A stretch of DNA of 64,000 nucleotides from Crossaster papposus (taxonomy: Eukaryota; Echinodermata; Asteroidea; Velatida; Solasteridae). Position 1 is the stretch's first letter; each line of letters begins with the position of its first letter. Position numbers and translations under genes: made by a program. Below the pieces are notes generated by a model, which had not been told where the DNA came from, did not search any database, and was given only the letters and a program-made list of their open reading frames with translations. The stretch is taken from contig JBAIAA010000100.1 in NCBI GenBank assembly GCA_037893245.1, forward strand, positions 124,001 to 188,000, read 5' to 3'. Below are positions 12,909 through 25,512 of this stretch, in pieces.

Positions 12909-15488
12909 ATTTCGTGATCTGAAGGTAAATAGTGCCGAAAAGTGTTTGTTAGGCTCAATGGGCGCTATAAACCATTTTGGAGTGTTGTAAGTCCATTTCG
13001 TGATCTGAAGGTAAATAGTGCCAAAAAGTGTTTGTTAGGCTCAATGGGCGCTATAGAGCATTTTGGAGTGTTGTAAGTCCATTTCGTGATCTGAAGGTAA
13101 ATAGTGCCGAAAAGTGTTTGTTAGGCTCAATGGGCGCTATAGAGCATTTGGGAGTGTTGTAAGTCAATTTTGTGATCTGACCGTGAAAAGTGCCAAAAAG
13201 TGTTTGTTAGGCTCAATGGGCGCTATAGAGCAGTTGGGAGTGTTGTTAGTCAATTTCGTGATCTTACGGTAAATAGAGCCGAAAAGTGTTTGTTAGGCTC
13301 AATGGGCGCTATAGAGCATTTGGGAGTGTTGTAAGTCAATTTCGTGATCTGACAGTGAAAAGTGCCGAAAAGTGTTTGTTAGGCTCAATGGGCTCTATAG
13401 ACCATTTTGGAGTGTTGTTAGTCAATTTCGTGATCTGAAGGTAAATAGTGCCGAAAAGTGTTTGTTACGCTCAATGGGCGCTATAAACCATTTTGGAGTG
13501 TTGTAAGTCCATTTCGTGATCTGAAGGTAAATAGTGCCGAAAAGTGTTTGTTAGGCTCAATGGGCGCTATAGAGCATTTGGGAGTGTTGTAAGTCAATTT
13601 TGTGATCTGACCGTGAAAAGTGCCAAAAAGTGTTTGTTAGGCTCAATGGGCGCTATAGAGCATTTGGGAGTATTGTAAGTCAATTTCGTGATCTGAAGGT
13701 AAAAAGTGCCAAAAAGTGTTTCTTACGCTCAATGGGCGCTATAGACCATTTGGGAGTGTTGGAAGTCCATTTTGTGATCTGAAGGTAAATAGTGCCAAAA
13801 AGTGTTTCTTACGCTCAATGGGCGCTATAAACCATTCTGGAGTGTTGTAAGTCCATTTCGTGATCTGAAGGTAAATAGTGCCGAAAAGTGTTTGTTAGGC
13901 TCAATGGGCGCTATAGAGCATTTGGGAGTGTTGTAAGTCAATTTCGTGATCTGACGGTGAAAAGTGCCGAAAAGTGTTTGTTAGGCTCAATGGGCTCTAT
14001 AGACCATTTTGGAGTGTTGTTAGTCAATTTCGTGATCTGAAGGTAAATAGTGCCGAAAAGTGTTTGTTACGCTCAATGGGCGCTATAAACCATTTTGGAG
14101 TGTTGTAAGTCCATTTCGTGATCTGAAGGTAAATAGTGCCAAAAAGTGTTTGTTAGGCTCAATGGGCGCTATAGAGCATTTTGGAGTGTTGTAAGTCCAT
14201 TTCGTGATCTGAAGGTAAATAGTGCCGAAAAGTGTTTGTTACGCTCAATGGGCGCTATAAACCATTTTGGAGTGTTGTAAGTCCATTTCGTGATCTGAAG
14301 GTAAATAGTGCCAAAAAGTGTTTGTTAGGCTCAATGGGCGCTATAGAGCATTTTGGAGTGTTGTAAGTCCATTTCGTGATCTGAAGGTAAATAGTGCCGA
14401 AAAGTGTTTGTTAGGCTCAATGGGCGCTATAGAGCATTTGGGAGTGTTGTTAGTCAATTTCGTGATCTGAAGGTAAATAGTGCCGAAAAGTGTTTGTTAG
14501 GCTCAATGGGCGCTATAGACCATTTGGGAGTGTTGTAAGTCAATTTCGTGATCTGAAGGTAAATAGTGCCAAAAAGTGTTTGTTAGGCTCAATGGGCGCT
14601 ATAGAGCATTTGGGAGTGTTGTAAGTCAATTTTGTGATCTGACCGTGAAAAGTGCCAAAAAGTGTTTGTTAGGCTCAATGGGCGCTATAGAGCAGTTGGG
14701 AGTGTTGTTAGTCAATTTCGTGATCTTACGGTAAATAGTGCCGAAAAGTGTTTGTTAGGCTCAATGGGCGCTATAGAGCATTTGGGAGTGTTGTAAGTCA
14801 ATTTCGTGATCTGACAGTGAAAAGTGCCGAAAAGTGTTTGTTAGGCTCAATGGGCGCTATAGAGCATTTGGGAGTGTTGTAAGTCAATTTTGTGATCTGA
14901 CCGTGAAAAGTGCCAAAAAGTGTTTGTTAGGCTCAATGGGCGCTATAGAGCATTTGGGAGTGTTGTTAGTCAATTTCGTGATCTGAAGGTAAATAGTGCC
15001 GAAAAGTGTTTGTTAGGCTCAATGGGCTCTATAGACCATTTTGGAGTGTTGTTAGTCAATTTCGTGATCTGAAGGTAAATAGTGCCGAAAAGTGTTTGTT
15101 ACGCTCAATGGGCGCTATAAACCATTTTGGAGTGTTGTAAGTCCATTTCGTGATCTGAAGGTAAATAGTGCCAAAAAGTGTTTGTTAGGCTCAATGGGCG
15201 CTATAGAGCATTTGGGAGAGTTGTTAGTCAATTTCGTGATCTGACAGTGAAAAGTGCCCAAAAGTGTTTGTTAGGCTCAATGGGCGCTATAGAGCATTTG
15301 GGAGTGTTGTAAGTCAATTTTGTGATCTGACCGTGAAAAGTGCCAAAAAGTGTTTGTTAGGCTCAATGGGCGCTATAGAGCATTTGGGAGTATTGTAAGT
15401 CAATTTTGTGATCTGAAGGTAAATAGTGCCAAAAAGTGTTTCTTACGCTCAATGGGCGCTATAGAGCATTTTGGAGTGTTGTAAGTCC
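12909..15488 (+). repeat. 30-monomer block, copy 2 of the 2,580-bp tandem duplication
   Basis: It follows copy 1 directly and in register, so the junction itself is an ordinary monomer boundary. After 15,488 the order changes (a GGGCGATATAG monomer follows), which marks the right edge. Near-identity over 2.6 kb implies a recent event or recent conversion. Unequal crossing over between sister chromatids is the usual mechanism for this pattern; that is inference. Confidence 0.93.
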
Positions 15489-16520
15489 ATTTCGTGATCT
15501 GAAGGTAAATAGTGCCGAAAAGTGTTTGTTAGGCTCAATGGGCGATATAGAGCATTTGGGAGTGTTGTAAGTCAATTTCGTGATCTGACGGTGAAAAGTG
15601 CCGAAAAGTGTTTGTTAGGCTCAATGGGCGCTATAGAGCATTTGGGAGTATTGTAAGTCAATTTCGTGATCTGAAGGTAAATAGTGCCGAAAAGTGTTTG
15701 TTACGCTCAATGGGCGCTATAAACCATTTTGGAGTGTTGTAAGTCCATTTCGTGATCTGAAGGTAAATAGTGCCAAAAAGTGTTTGTTAGGCTCAATGGG
15801 CGCTATAGAGCATTTGGGAGTGTTGTAAGTCAATTTTGTGATCTGACCGTGAAAAGTGCCAAAAAGTGTTTGTTAGGCTCAATGGGCGCTATAGAGCAGT
15901 TGGGAGTGTTGTTAGTCAATTTCGTGATCTTACGGTAAATAGTGCCGAAAAGTGTTTGTTAGGCTCAATGGACGCTATAGAGCATTTGGGAGTGTTGTAA
16001 GTCAATTTCGTGATCTGACAGTGAAAAGTGCCGAAAAGTGTTTGTTAGGCTCAATGGGCGCTATAGAGCATTTGGGAGTGTTGTAAGTCAATTTTGTGAT
16101 CTGACCGTGAAAAGTGCCAAAAAGTGTTTGTTAGGCTCAATGGGCGCTATAGAGCATTTGGGAGTGTTGTAAGTCAATTTTGTGATCTGACCGTGAAAAG
16201 TGCCAAAAAGTGTTTGTTAGGCTCAATGGGCGCTATAGAGCATTTGGGAGTATTGTAAGTCCATTTCGTGATCTGAAGGTAAATAGTGCCAAAAAGTGTT
16301 TGTTAGGCTCAATGGGCGCTATAGAGCATTTTGGAGTGTTGTAAGTCCATTTCGTGATCTGAAGGTAAATAGTGCCGAAAAGTGTTTGTTACGCTCAATG
16401 GGCGCTATAAACCATTTTGGAGTGTTGTAAGTCCATTTCGTGATCTGAAGGTAAACAGTGCCAAAAAGTGTTTGTTAGGCTCAATGGGCGCTATAGAGCA
16501 TTTTGGAGTGTTGTAAGTCC
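15489..16520 (+). repeat. Linker of 12 ordinary monomers with a small two-monomer repeat
   Basis: These are typical 86-bp monomers between the 2,580-bp duplication and the long block starting at 16,521. Near 16.35-16.70 kb an alternating pair (TTACGC with AAACCATTTTGG, then GTAAACAGTGCCA with GAGCATTTTGG) occurs twice in succession at a 172-bp spacing, the second time inside the next block. Nothing else is visible here. Confidence 0.8.
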
Positions 16521-18756
16521 ATTTCGTGATCTGAAGGTAAATAGTGCCGAAAAGTGTTTGTTACGCTCAATGGGCGCTATAAACCATTTTGGAGTGTTGT
16601 AAGTCCATTTCGTGATCTGAAGGTAAACAGTGCCAAAAAGTGTTTGTTAGGCTCAATGGGCGCTATAGAGCATTTTGGAGTGTTGTAAGTCCATTTCGTG
16701 ATCTGAAGGTAAATAGTGCCGAAAAGTGTTTGTTAGGCTCAATGGGCGCTATAGAGCATTTGAGAGTGTTGTTAGTCAATTTCGTGATCTGAAGGTAAAT
16801 AGTGCCGAAAAGTGTTTGTTAGGCTCAATGGGCGCTATAGACCATTTGGGAGTGTTGTAAGTCAATTTCGTGATCTGACTGTGAAAAGTGCCGAAAAGTG
16901 TTTGTTAGGCTCAATGGGCTCTATAGACCATTTTGGAGTGTTGTTAGTCAATTTCGTGATCTGAAGGTAAATAGTGCCGAAAAGTGTTTGTTACGCTCAA
17001 TGGGCGCTATAAACCATTTTGGAGTGTTGTAAGTCCATTTCGTGATCTGAAGGTAAATAGTGCCAAAAAGTGTTTGTTAGGCTCAATGGGCGCTATAGAG
17101 CATTTGGGAGTGTTGTAAGTCAATTTTGTGATCTGACCGTGAAAAGTGCCAAAAAGTGTTTGTTAGGCTCAATGGGCGCTATAGAGCAATTGGGAGTGTT
17201 GTTAGTCAATTTCGTGATCTTACGGTAAATAGTGCCGACAAGTGTTTGTTAGGCTCAATGGGCGCTATAGAGCATTTGGGAGTGTTGTAAGTCAATTTCG
17301 TGATCTGACAGTGAAAAGTGCCGAAAAGTGTTTGTTAGGCTCAATGGGCGCTATAGAGCATTTGGGAGTGTTGTAAGTCAATTTTGTGATCTGACCGTGA
17401 AAAGTGCCAAAAAGTGTTTGTTAGGCTCAATGGGCGCTATAGAGCATTTGGGAGTATTGTAAGTCAATTTCGTGATCTGAAGGTAAATAGTGCCGAAAAG
17501 TGTTTGTTAGGCTCAATGGGCGCTATAGAGCATTTGGGAGTGTTGTTAGTCAATTTCGTGATCTGAAGGTAAATAGTGCCGAAAAGTGTTTGTTAGGCTC
17601 AATGGGTGCTATAGACCATTTGGGAGTGTTGTAAGTCCATTTCGTGATCTGAAGGTAAATAGTGCCGAAAAGTGTTTGTTAGGCTCAATGGGCGCTATAG
17701 AGCATTTGGGAGTGTTGTAAGTCAATTTTGTGATCTGACCGTGAAAAGTGCCAAAAAGTGTTTGTTAGGCTCAATGGGCTCTATAGACCATTTTGGAGTG
17801 TTGTTAGTCAATTTCGTGATCTGAAGGTAAATAGTGCCGAAAAGTGTTTGTTACGCTCAATGGGCGCTATAAACCATTTTGGAGTGTTGTAAGTCCATTT
17901 CGTGATCTGAAGGTAAATAGTGCCAAAAAGTGTTTGTTAGGCTCAATGGGCGCTATAGAGCATTTGGGAGTGTTGTAAGTCAATTTTGTGATCTGACCGT
18001 GAAAAGTGCCAAAAAGTGTTTGTTAGGCTCAATGGGCGCTATAGAGCATTTGGGAGTATTGTAAGTCAATTTTGTGATCTGAAGGTAAATAGTGCCAAAA
18101 AGTGTTTCTTACGCTCAATGGGCGCTATAGAGCATTTTGGATGGTTGTAAGTCCATTTCGTGATCTGAAGGTAAATAGTGCCGAAAAGTGTTTGTTAGGC
18201 TCAATGGGCGATATAGAGCATTTGGGAGTGTTGTAAGTCAATTTCGTGATCTGACGGTGAAAAGTGCCGAAAAGTGTTTGTTAGGCTCAATGGGCGCTAT
18301 AGAGCATTTGGGAGTATTGTAAGTCAATTTCGTGATCTGAAGGTAAATAGTGCCGAAAAGTGTTTGTTACGCTCAATGGGCGCTATAAACCATTTTGGAG
18401 TGTTGTAAGTCCATTTCGTGATCTGAAGGTAAATAGTGCCAAAAAGTGTTTGTTAGGCTCAATGGGCGCTATAGAGCAGTTGGGAGTGTTGTTAGTCAAT
18501 TTCGTGATCTTACGGTAAATAGTGCCGAAAAGTGTTTGTTAGGCTCAATGGGCGCTATAGAGCATTTGGGAGTGTTGTAAGTCAATTTCGTGATCTGACA
18601 GTGAAAAGTGCCGAAAAGTGTTTGTTAGGCTCAATGGGCGCTATAGAGCATTTGGGAGTGTTGTAAGTCAATTTTGTGATCTGACCGTGAAAAGTGCCAA
18701 AAAGTGTTTGTTAGGCTCAATGGGCGCTATAGAGCATTTGGGAGTATTGTAAGTCA

Positions 18757-19874
18757 ATTTCGTGATCTGAAGGTAAATAGTGCTGAAAAGTGTTTGTTAG
18801 GCTCAATGGGCGCTATAGAGCATTTGGGAGTGTTGTAAGTCAATTTTGTGATCTGACCGTGAAAAGTGCCAAAAAGTGTTTGTTAGGTTCAATGGGCGCT
18901 ATAGAGCATTTGGGAGTATTGTAAGTCAATTTCGTGATCTGAAGGTAAAAAGTGCCAAAAAGTGTTTCTTACGCTCAATGGGCGCTATAGAGCATTTTGG
19001 AGTGTTGTAAGTCCATTTCGTGATCTGAAGGTAAATAGTGCCGAAAAGTGTTTGTTAGGCTCAATGGGCGCTATAGACCATTTGGGAGTGTTGGAAGTCT
19101 ATTTTGTGATCTGAAGGTAAATAGTGCCAAAAAGTGTTTCTTACGCTCAATGGGCGCTATAAACCATTCTGGAGTGTTGTAAGTCCATTTCGTGATCTGA
19201 AGGTAAATAGTGCCGAAAAGTGTTTGTTAGGCTCAATGGGCGCTATAGAGCATTTGGGAGTGTTGTTAGTCAATTTCGTGATCTGAAGGTAAATAGTGCC
19301 GAAAAGTGTTTGTTAGGCTCAATGGGCGCTATAGACCATTTGGGAGTGTTGTAAGTCAATTTCGTGATCTGACTGTGAAAAGTGCCGAAAAGTGTTTGTT
19401 AGGCTCAATGGGCTCTATAGACCATTTTGGAGTGTTGTTAGTCAATTTCGTGATCTGAAGGTAAATAGTGCCGAAAAGTGTTTGTTACGCTCAATGGGCG
19501 CTATAAACCATTTTGGAGTGTTGTAAGTCCATTTCGTGATCTGAAGGTAAATAGTGCCAAAAAGTGTTTGTTAGGCTCAATGGGCGCTATAGAGCATTTG
19601 GGAGTGTTGTAAGTCAATTTTGTGATCTGACCGTGAAAAGTGCCAAAAAGTGTTTGTTAGGCTCAATGGGCGCTATAGAGCAGTTGGGAGTGTTGTTAGT
19701 CAATTTCGTGATCTTACGGTAAATAGTGCCGAAAAGTGTTTGTTAGGCTCAATGGGCGCTATAGAGCATTTGGGAGTGTTGTAAGTCAATTTCGTGATCT
19801 GACAGTGAAAAGTGCCGAAAAGTGTTTGTTAGGCTCAATGGGCGCTATAGAGCATTTGGGAGTGTTGTAAGTCA
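18757..19874 (+). repeat. 13-monomer unit heading a nested tandem series
   Basis: It is marked by the AGGTTC monomer at 18,885. Its first 10 monomers are the same types as the two 860-bp units that follow; the last three (GAGCAGTTGGG, CTTACGG, ACAGTG types) are absent from those units. The next AGGTTC lies 1,118 bp on, exactly 13 x 86. One private variant is GTGCTG near 18,780. Confidence 0.88.
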
Positions 19875-20734
19875 ATTTCGTGATCTGAAGGTAAATAGTG
19901 CCGAAAAGTGTTTGTTAGGCTCAATGGGCGCTATAGAGCATTTGGGAGTGTTGTAAGTCAATTTTGTGATCTGACCGTGAAAAGTGCCAAAAAGTGTTTG
20001 TTAGGTTCAATGGGCGCTATAGAGCATTTGGGAGTATTGTAAGTCAATTTCGTGATCTGAAGGTAAAAAGTGCCAAAAAGTGTTTCTTACGCTCAATGGG
20101 CGCTATAGAGCATTTTGGAGTGTTGTAAGTCCATTTCGTGATCTGAAGGTAAATAGTGCCGAAAAGTGTTTGTTAGGCTCAATGGGCGCTATAGACCATT
20201 TGGGAGTGTTGGAAGTCTATTTTGTGATCTGAAGGTAAATAGTGCCAAAAAGTGTTTCTTACGCTCAATGGGCGCTATAAACCATTCTGGAGTGTTGTAA
20301 GTCCATTTCGTGATCTGAAGGTAAATAGTGCCGAAAAGTGTTTGTTAGGCTCAATGGGCGCTATAGAGCATTTGGGAGTGTTGTTAGTCAATTTCGTGAT
20401 CTGAAGGTAAATAGTGCCGAAAAGTGTTTGTTAGGCTCAATGGGCGCTATAGACCATTTGGGAGTGTTGTAAGTCAATTTCGTGATCTGACTGTGAAAAG
20501 TGCCGAAAAGTGTTTGTTAGGCTCAATGGGCTCTATAGACCATTTTGGAGTGTTGTTAGTCAATTTCGTGATCTGAAGGTAAATAGTGCCGAAAAGTGTT
20601 TGTTACGCTCAATGGGCGCTATAAACCATTTTGGAGTGTTGTAAGTCCATTTCGTGATCTGAAGGTAAATAGTGCCAAAAAGTGTTTGTTAGGCTCAATG
20701 GGCGCTATAGAGCATTTGGGAGTGTTGTAAGTCA
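19875..20734 (+). repeat. 10-monomer unit (860 bp), copy 1
   Basis: AGGTTC at 20,003 recurs at 20,863, exactly 860 bp later, with every monomer between in the same order (ATTTTG ACCGTG AGGTTC; AAGGTAAAAAG with CTTACGC; GACCATTTGGG with GGAAGTCT; AAACCATTCTGG; and so on). It is a shortened form of the preceding 13-monomer unit. Confidence 0.9.
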
Positions 20735-21594
20735 ATTTCGTGATCTGAAGGTAAATAGTGCCGAAAAGTGTTTGTTAGGCTCAATGGGCGCTATAGAGCA
20801 TTTGGGAGTGTTGTAAGTCAATTTTGTGATCTGACCGTGAAAAGTGCCAAAAAGTGTTTGTTAGGTTCAATGGGCGCTATAGAGCATTTGGGAGTATTGT
20901 AAGTCAATTTCGTGATCTGAAGGTAAAAAGTGCCAAAAAGTGTTTCTTACGCTCAATGGGCGCTATAGAGCATTTTGGAGTGTTGTAAGTCCATTTCGTG
21001 ATCTGAAGGTAAATAGTGCCGAAAAGTGTTTGTTAGGCTCAATGGGCGCTATAGACCATTTGGGAGTGTTGGAAGTCTATTTTGTGATCTGAAGGTAAAT
21101 AGTGCCAAAAAGTGTTTCTTACGCTCAATGGGCGCTATAAACCATTCTGGAGTGTTGTAAGTCCATTTCGTGATCTGAAGGTAAATAGTGCCGAAAAGTG
21201 TTTGTTAGGCTCAATGGGCGCTATAGAGCATTTGGGAGTGTTGTTAGTCAATTTCGTGATCTGAAGGTAAATAGTGCCGAAAAGTGTTTGTTAGGCTCAA
21301 TGGGCGCTATAGACCATTTGGGAGTGTTGTAAGTCAATTTCGTGATCTGACTGTGAAAAGTGCCGAAAAGTGTTTGTTAGGCTCAATGGGCTCTATAGAC
21401 CATTTTGGAGTGTTGTTAGTCAATTTCGTGATCTGAAGGTAAATAGTGCCGAAAAGTGTTTGTTACGCTCAATGGGCGCTATAAACCATTTTGGAGTGTT
21501 GTAAGTCCATTTCGTGATCTGAAGGTAAATAGTGCCAAAAAGTGTTTGTTAGGCTCAATGGGCGCTATAGAGCATTTGGGAGTGTTGTAAGTCA
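20735..21594 (+). repeat. 10-monomer unit (860 bp), copy 2
   Basis: It is an in-register repeat of the preceding 860 bp; I saw no difference by eye. It ends where an ATTTTG ACCGTG monomer followed by GAGCAGTTGGG resumes the 13-monomer pattern at 21,595. The paralogous region near 49.5-50.4 kb has only one such 10-monomer unit, so this is an extra copy gained here or lost there. Confidence 0.9.
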
Positions 21595-24500
21595 ATTTTG
21601 TGATCTGACCGTGAAAAGTGCCAAAAAGTGTTTGTTAGGCTCAATGGGCGCTATAGAGCAGTTGGGAGTGTTGTTAGTCAATTTCGTGATCTTACGGTAA
21701 ATAGTGCCGAAAAGTGTTTGTTAGGCTCAATGGGCGCTATAGAGCATTTGGGAGTGTTGTAAGTCAATTTCGTGATCTGACAGTGAAAAGTGCCGAAAAG
21801 TGTTTGTTAGGCTCAATGGGCGCTATAGAGCATTTGGGAGTGTTGTAAGTCAATTTCGTGATCTGAAGGTAAATAGTGCCGAAAAGTGTTTGTTACGCTC
21901 AATGGGCGCTATAAACCATTTTGGAGTGTTGTAAGTCCATTTCGTGATCTGAAGGTAAATAGTGCCAAAAAGTGTTTGTTAGGCTCAATGGGCGCTATAG
22001 AGCATTTTGGAGTGTTGTAAGACAATTTCGTGATCTGAAGGTAAATAGTGCCGAAAAGTGTTTGTTAGGCTCAATGGGCGCTATAGAGCATTTGGGGAGT
22101 GTTGTTAGTCAATTTCGTGATCTGAAGGTAAATAGTGCCGAAAAGTGTTTGTTAGGCTCAATGGGCGCTATAGACCATTTGGGAGTGTTGTAAGTCAATT
22201 TCGTGATCTGACTGTGAAAAGTGCCGAAAAGTGTTTGTTAGGCTCAATGGGCTCTATAGACCATTTTGGAGTGTTGTTAGTCAATTTCGTGATCTGAAGG
22301 TAAATAGTGCCGAAAAGTGTTTGTTACGCTCAATGGGCGCTATAAACCATTTTGGAGTGTTGTAAGTCCATTTCGTGATCTGAAGGTAAATAGTGCCAAA
22401 AAGTGTTTGTTAGGCTCAATGGGCGCTATAGAGCATTTGGGAGTGTTGTAAGTCAATTTTGTGATCTGACCGTGAAAAGTGCCACAAAGTGTTTGTTAGG
22501 CTCAATGGGCGCTATAGAGCAGTTGGGAGTGTTGTTAGTCAATTTCGTGATCTTACGGTAAATAGTGCCGAAAAGTGTTTGTTAGGCTCAATGGGCGCTA
22601 TAGAGCATTTGGGAGTGTTGTAAGTCAATTTCGTGATCTGACAGTGAAAAGTGCCGAAAAGTGTTTGTTAGGCTCAATGGGCGCTATAGAGCATTTGGGA
22701 GTGTTATAAGTCAATTTTGTGATCTGACCGTGAAAATTTCCAAAAAGTGTTTGTTAGGCTCAATGGGCGCTATAGAGCATTTGGGAGTATTGTAAGTCAA
22801 TTTCGTGATCTGAAGGTAAATAGTGCCGAAAAGTGTTTGTTAGGCTCAATGGGCGCTACAGACCATTTGGGAGTGTTGTAAGTCAATTTCGTGATCTGAC
22901 TGTGAAAAGTGCCGAAAAGTGTTTGTTAGGCTCAATGGGCTCTATAGACCATTTTGGAGTGTTGTTAGTCAATTTCGTGATCTGAAGGTAAATAGTGCCG
23001 AAAAGTGTTTGTTACGCTCAATGGGCGCTATAAACCATTTTGGAGTGTTGTAAGTCCATTTCGTGATCTGAAGGTAAATAGTGCCAAAAAGTGTTTGTTA
23101 GGCTCAATGGGCGCTATAGAGCATTTGGGAGTGTTGTAAGTCAATTTTGTGATCTGACCGTGAAAAGTGCCAAAAAGTGTTTGTTAGGCTCAATGGGCGC
23201 TATAGAGCAGTTGGGAGTGTTGTTAGTCAATTTCGTGATCTTACGGTAAATAGTGCCGAAAAGTGTTTGTTAGGCTCAATGGGCGCTATAGAGCATTTGG
23301 GAGTGTTGTAAGTCAATTTCGTGATCTGACAGTGAAAAGTGCCGAAAAGTGTTTGTTAGGCTCAATGGGCGCTATAGAGCATTTGGGAGTGTTGTAAGTC
23401 AATTTCGTGATCTGAAGGTAAATAGTGCCGAAAAGTGTTTGTTACGCTCAATGGGCGCTATAAACCATTTTGGAGTGTTGTAAGTCCATTTCGTGATCTG
23501 AAGGTAAATAGTGCCAAAAAGTGTTTGTTAGGCTCAATGGGCGCTATAGAGCATTTTGGAGTGTTGTAAGACAATTTCGTGATCTGAAGGTAAATAGTGC
23601 CGAAAAGTGTTTGTTAGGCTCAATGGGCGCTATAGAGCATTTGGGAGTGTTGTTAGTCAATTTCGTGATCTGAAGGTAAATAGTGCCGAAAAGTGTTTGT
23701 TAGGCTCAATGGGCGCTATAGACCATTTGGGAGTGTTGTAAGTCAATTTCGTGATCTGACTGTGAAAAGTGCCGAAAAGTGTTTGTTAGGCTCAATGGGC
23801 TCTATAGACCATTTTGGAGTGTTGTTAGTCAATTTCGTGATCTGAAGGTAAATAGTGCCGAAAAGTGTTTGTTACGCTCAATGGGCGCTATAAACCATTT
23901 TGGAGTGTTGTAAGTCCATTTCGTGATCTGAAGGTCAATAGTGCCAAAAAGTGTTTGTTAGGCTCAATGGGCGCTATAGAGCATTTGGGAGTGTTGTTAG
24001 TCAATTTCGTGATCTGACAGTGAAAAGTGCCCAAAAGTGTTTGTTAGGCTCAATGGGCGCTATAGAGCATTTGGGAGTGTTGTAAGTCAATTTTGTGATC
24101 TGACCGTGAAAAGTGCCAAAAAGTGTTTGTTAGGCTCAATGGGCGCTATAGAGCATTTGGGAGTATTGTAAGTCAATTTTGTGATCTGAAGGTAAATAGT
24201 GCCAAAAAGTGTTTCTTACGCTCAATGGGCGCTATAGAGCATTTTGGAGTGTTGTAAGTCCATTTCGTGATCTGAAGGTAAATAGTGCCGAAAAGTGTTT
24301 GTTAGGCTCAATGGGCGATATAGAGCATTTGGGAGTGTTGTAAGTCAATTTCGTGATCTGACGGTGAAAAGTGCCGAAAAGTGTTTGTTAGGCTCAATGG
24401 GCGCTATAGAGCATTTGGGAGTATTGTAAGTCAATTTCGTGATCTGAAGGTAAAAAGTGCCGAAAAGTGTTTGTTAGGCTCAATGGGCGCTATAGACCAT

Positions 24501-25512
24501 TTGGGAGTGTTGCAAGTCCATTTTGTGATCTGAAGGTAAATAGTGCCAAAAAGTGTTTCTTACGCTCAATGGGCGCTATAGAGCATTTTGGAGTGTTGTA
24601 AGTCCATTTCGTGATCTGAAGGTAAATAGTGCCGAAAAGTGTTTGTTTGGCTCAATGTGCGCTATAGAGCATTTGGGAGTGTTGTTAGTCAATTTCGTGA
24701 TCTGAAGGTAAATAGTGCCGAAAAGTGTTTGTTAGGCTCAATGGGCGCTATAGACCATTTGGGAGTGTTGGAAGTCCATTTTGTGATCTGAAGGTATATA
24801 GTGCCAAAAAGTGTTTCTTACGCTCAATGGGCGCTATAGACCATTTGGGAGTGTTGGAAGTCCATTTTGTGATCTGAAGGTAAATAGTGCCAAAAAGTGT
24901 TTCTTACGCTCAATGGGCGCTATAAACCATTCTGGAGTGTTGTAAGTCCATTTCGTGATCTGAAGGTAAATAGTGCCGAAAAGTGTTTGTAAGGCTCAAT
25001 GGGCGCTATAGAGCATTTGGGAGTGTTGTAAGTCAATTTCGTGATCTGACCGTGAAAAGTGCCGAAAAGTGTTTGTTAGGCTCAATGGGCGCTATAGAGC
25101 ATTTGGGAGTGTTGTAAGTCAATTTTGTGATCTGACCGTGAAAAGTGCCAAAAAGTGTTTGTTAGGCTCAATGGGCGCTATAGAGCATTTGGGAGTGTTG
25201 TTAGTCAATTTCGTGATCTTACGGTAAATAGTGCCGAAAAGTGTTTGTTAGGCTCAATGGGCGCTATAGAGCATTTGGGAGTGTTGTAAGTCAATTTCGT
25301 GATCTGACAGTGAAAAGTGCGGAAAAGTGTTTGTTAGGCTCAATGGGCGCTATAGAGCATTTGGGAGTGTTGTAAGTCAATTTTGTGATCTGACCGTGAA
25401 AAGTGCCAAAAAGTGTTTGTTAGGCTCAATGGGCGCTATAGAGCATTTGGGAGTATTGTAAGTCAATTTCGTGATCTGAAGGTAAAAAGTGCCAAAAAGT
25501 GTTTTTTACGCT

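Larger units (their letters stand above)
16521..25512 (+). repeat. Long block of about 9 kb, copy 1 of a dispersed duplication
   Basis: Rare markers occur in the same order from 46,218: TTTGAGAG, GAGCAATTGGG (17,184 and 46,881), GGATGG (18,139 and 47,751), AGGTTC (18,885 and 48,497), GTTATA (22,703 and 51,465), AAAATTTCC (near 22,735 and 51,497), CTACAGACC, GGTCAATAG, GTTGCAAG and GTTTGGCTCAATGTGC. The offset changes from 29,697 to 29,612 to 28,762 through whole-monomer gains and losses plus small indels. The left edge is sharp. The right end merges into the noisy segment at 25,513, so it cannot be placed from this copy. Confidence 0.87.

Noticed and set aside
18885-18895. RNA polymerase III B box in the GGTTCAATGGG variant, suggesting a tRNA- or SINE-derived repeat
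   Set aside because: The last required C is missing, there is no A box at a suitable distance, and most monomers have GGCTC instead.
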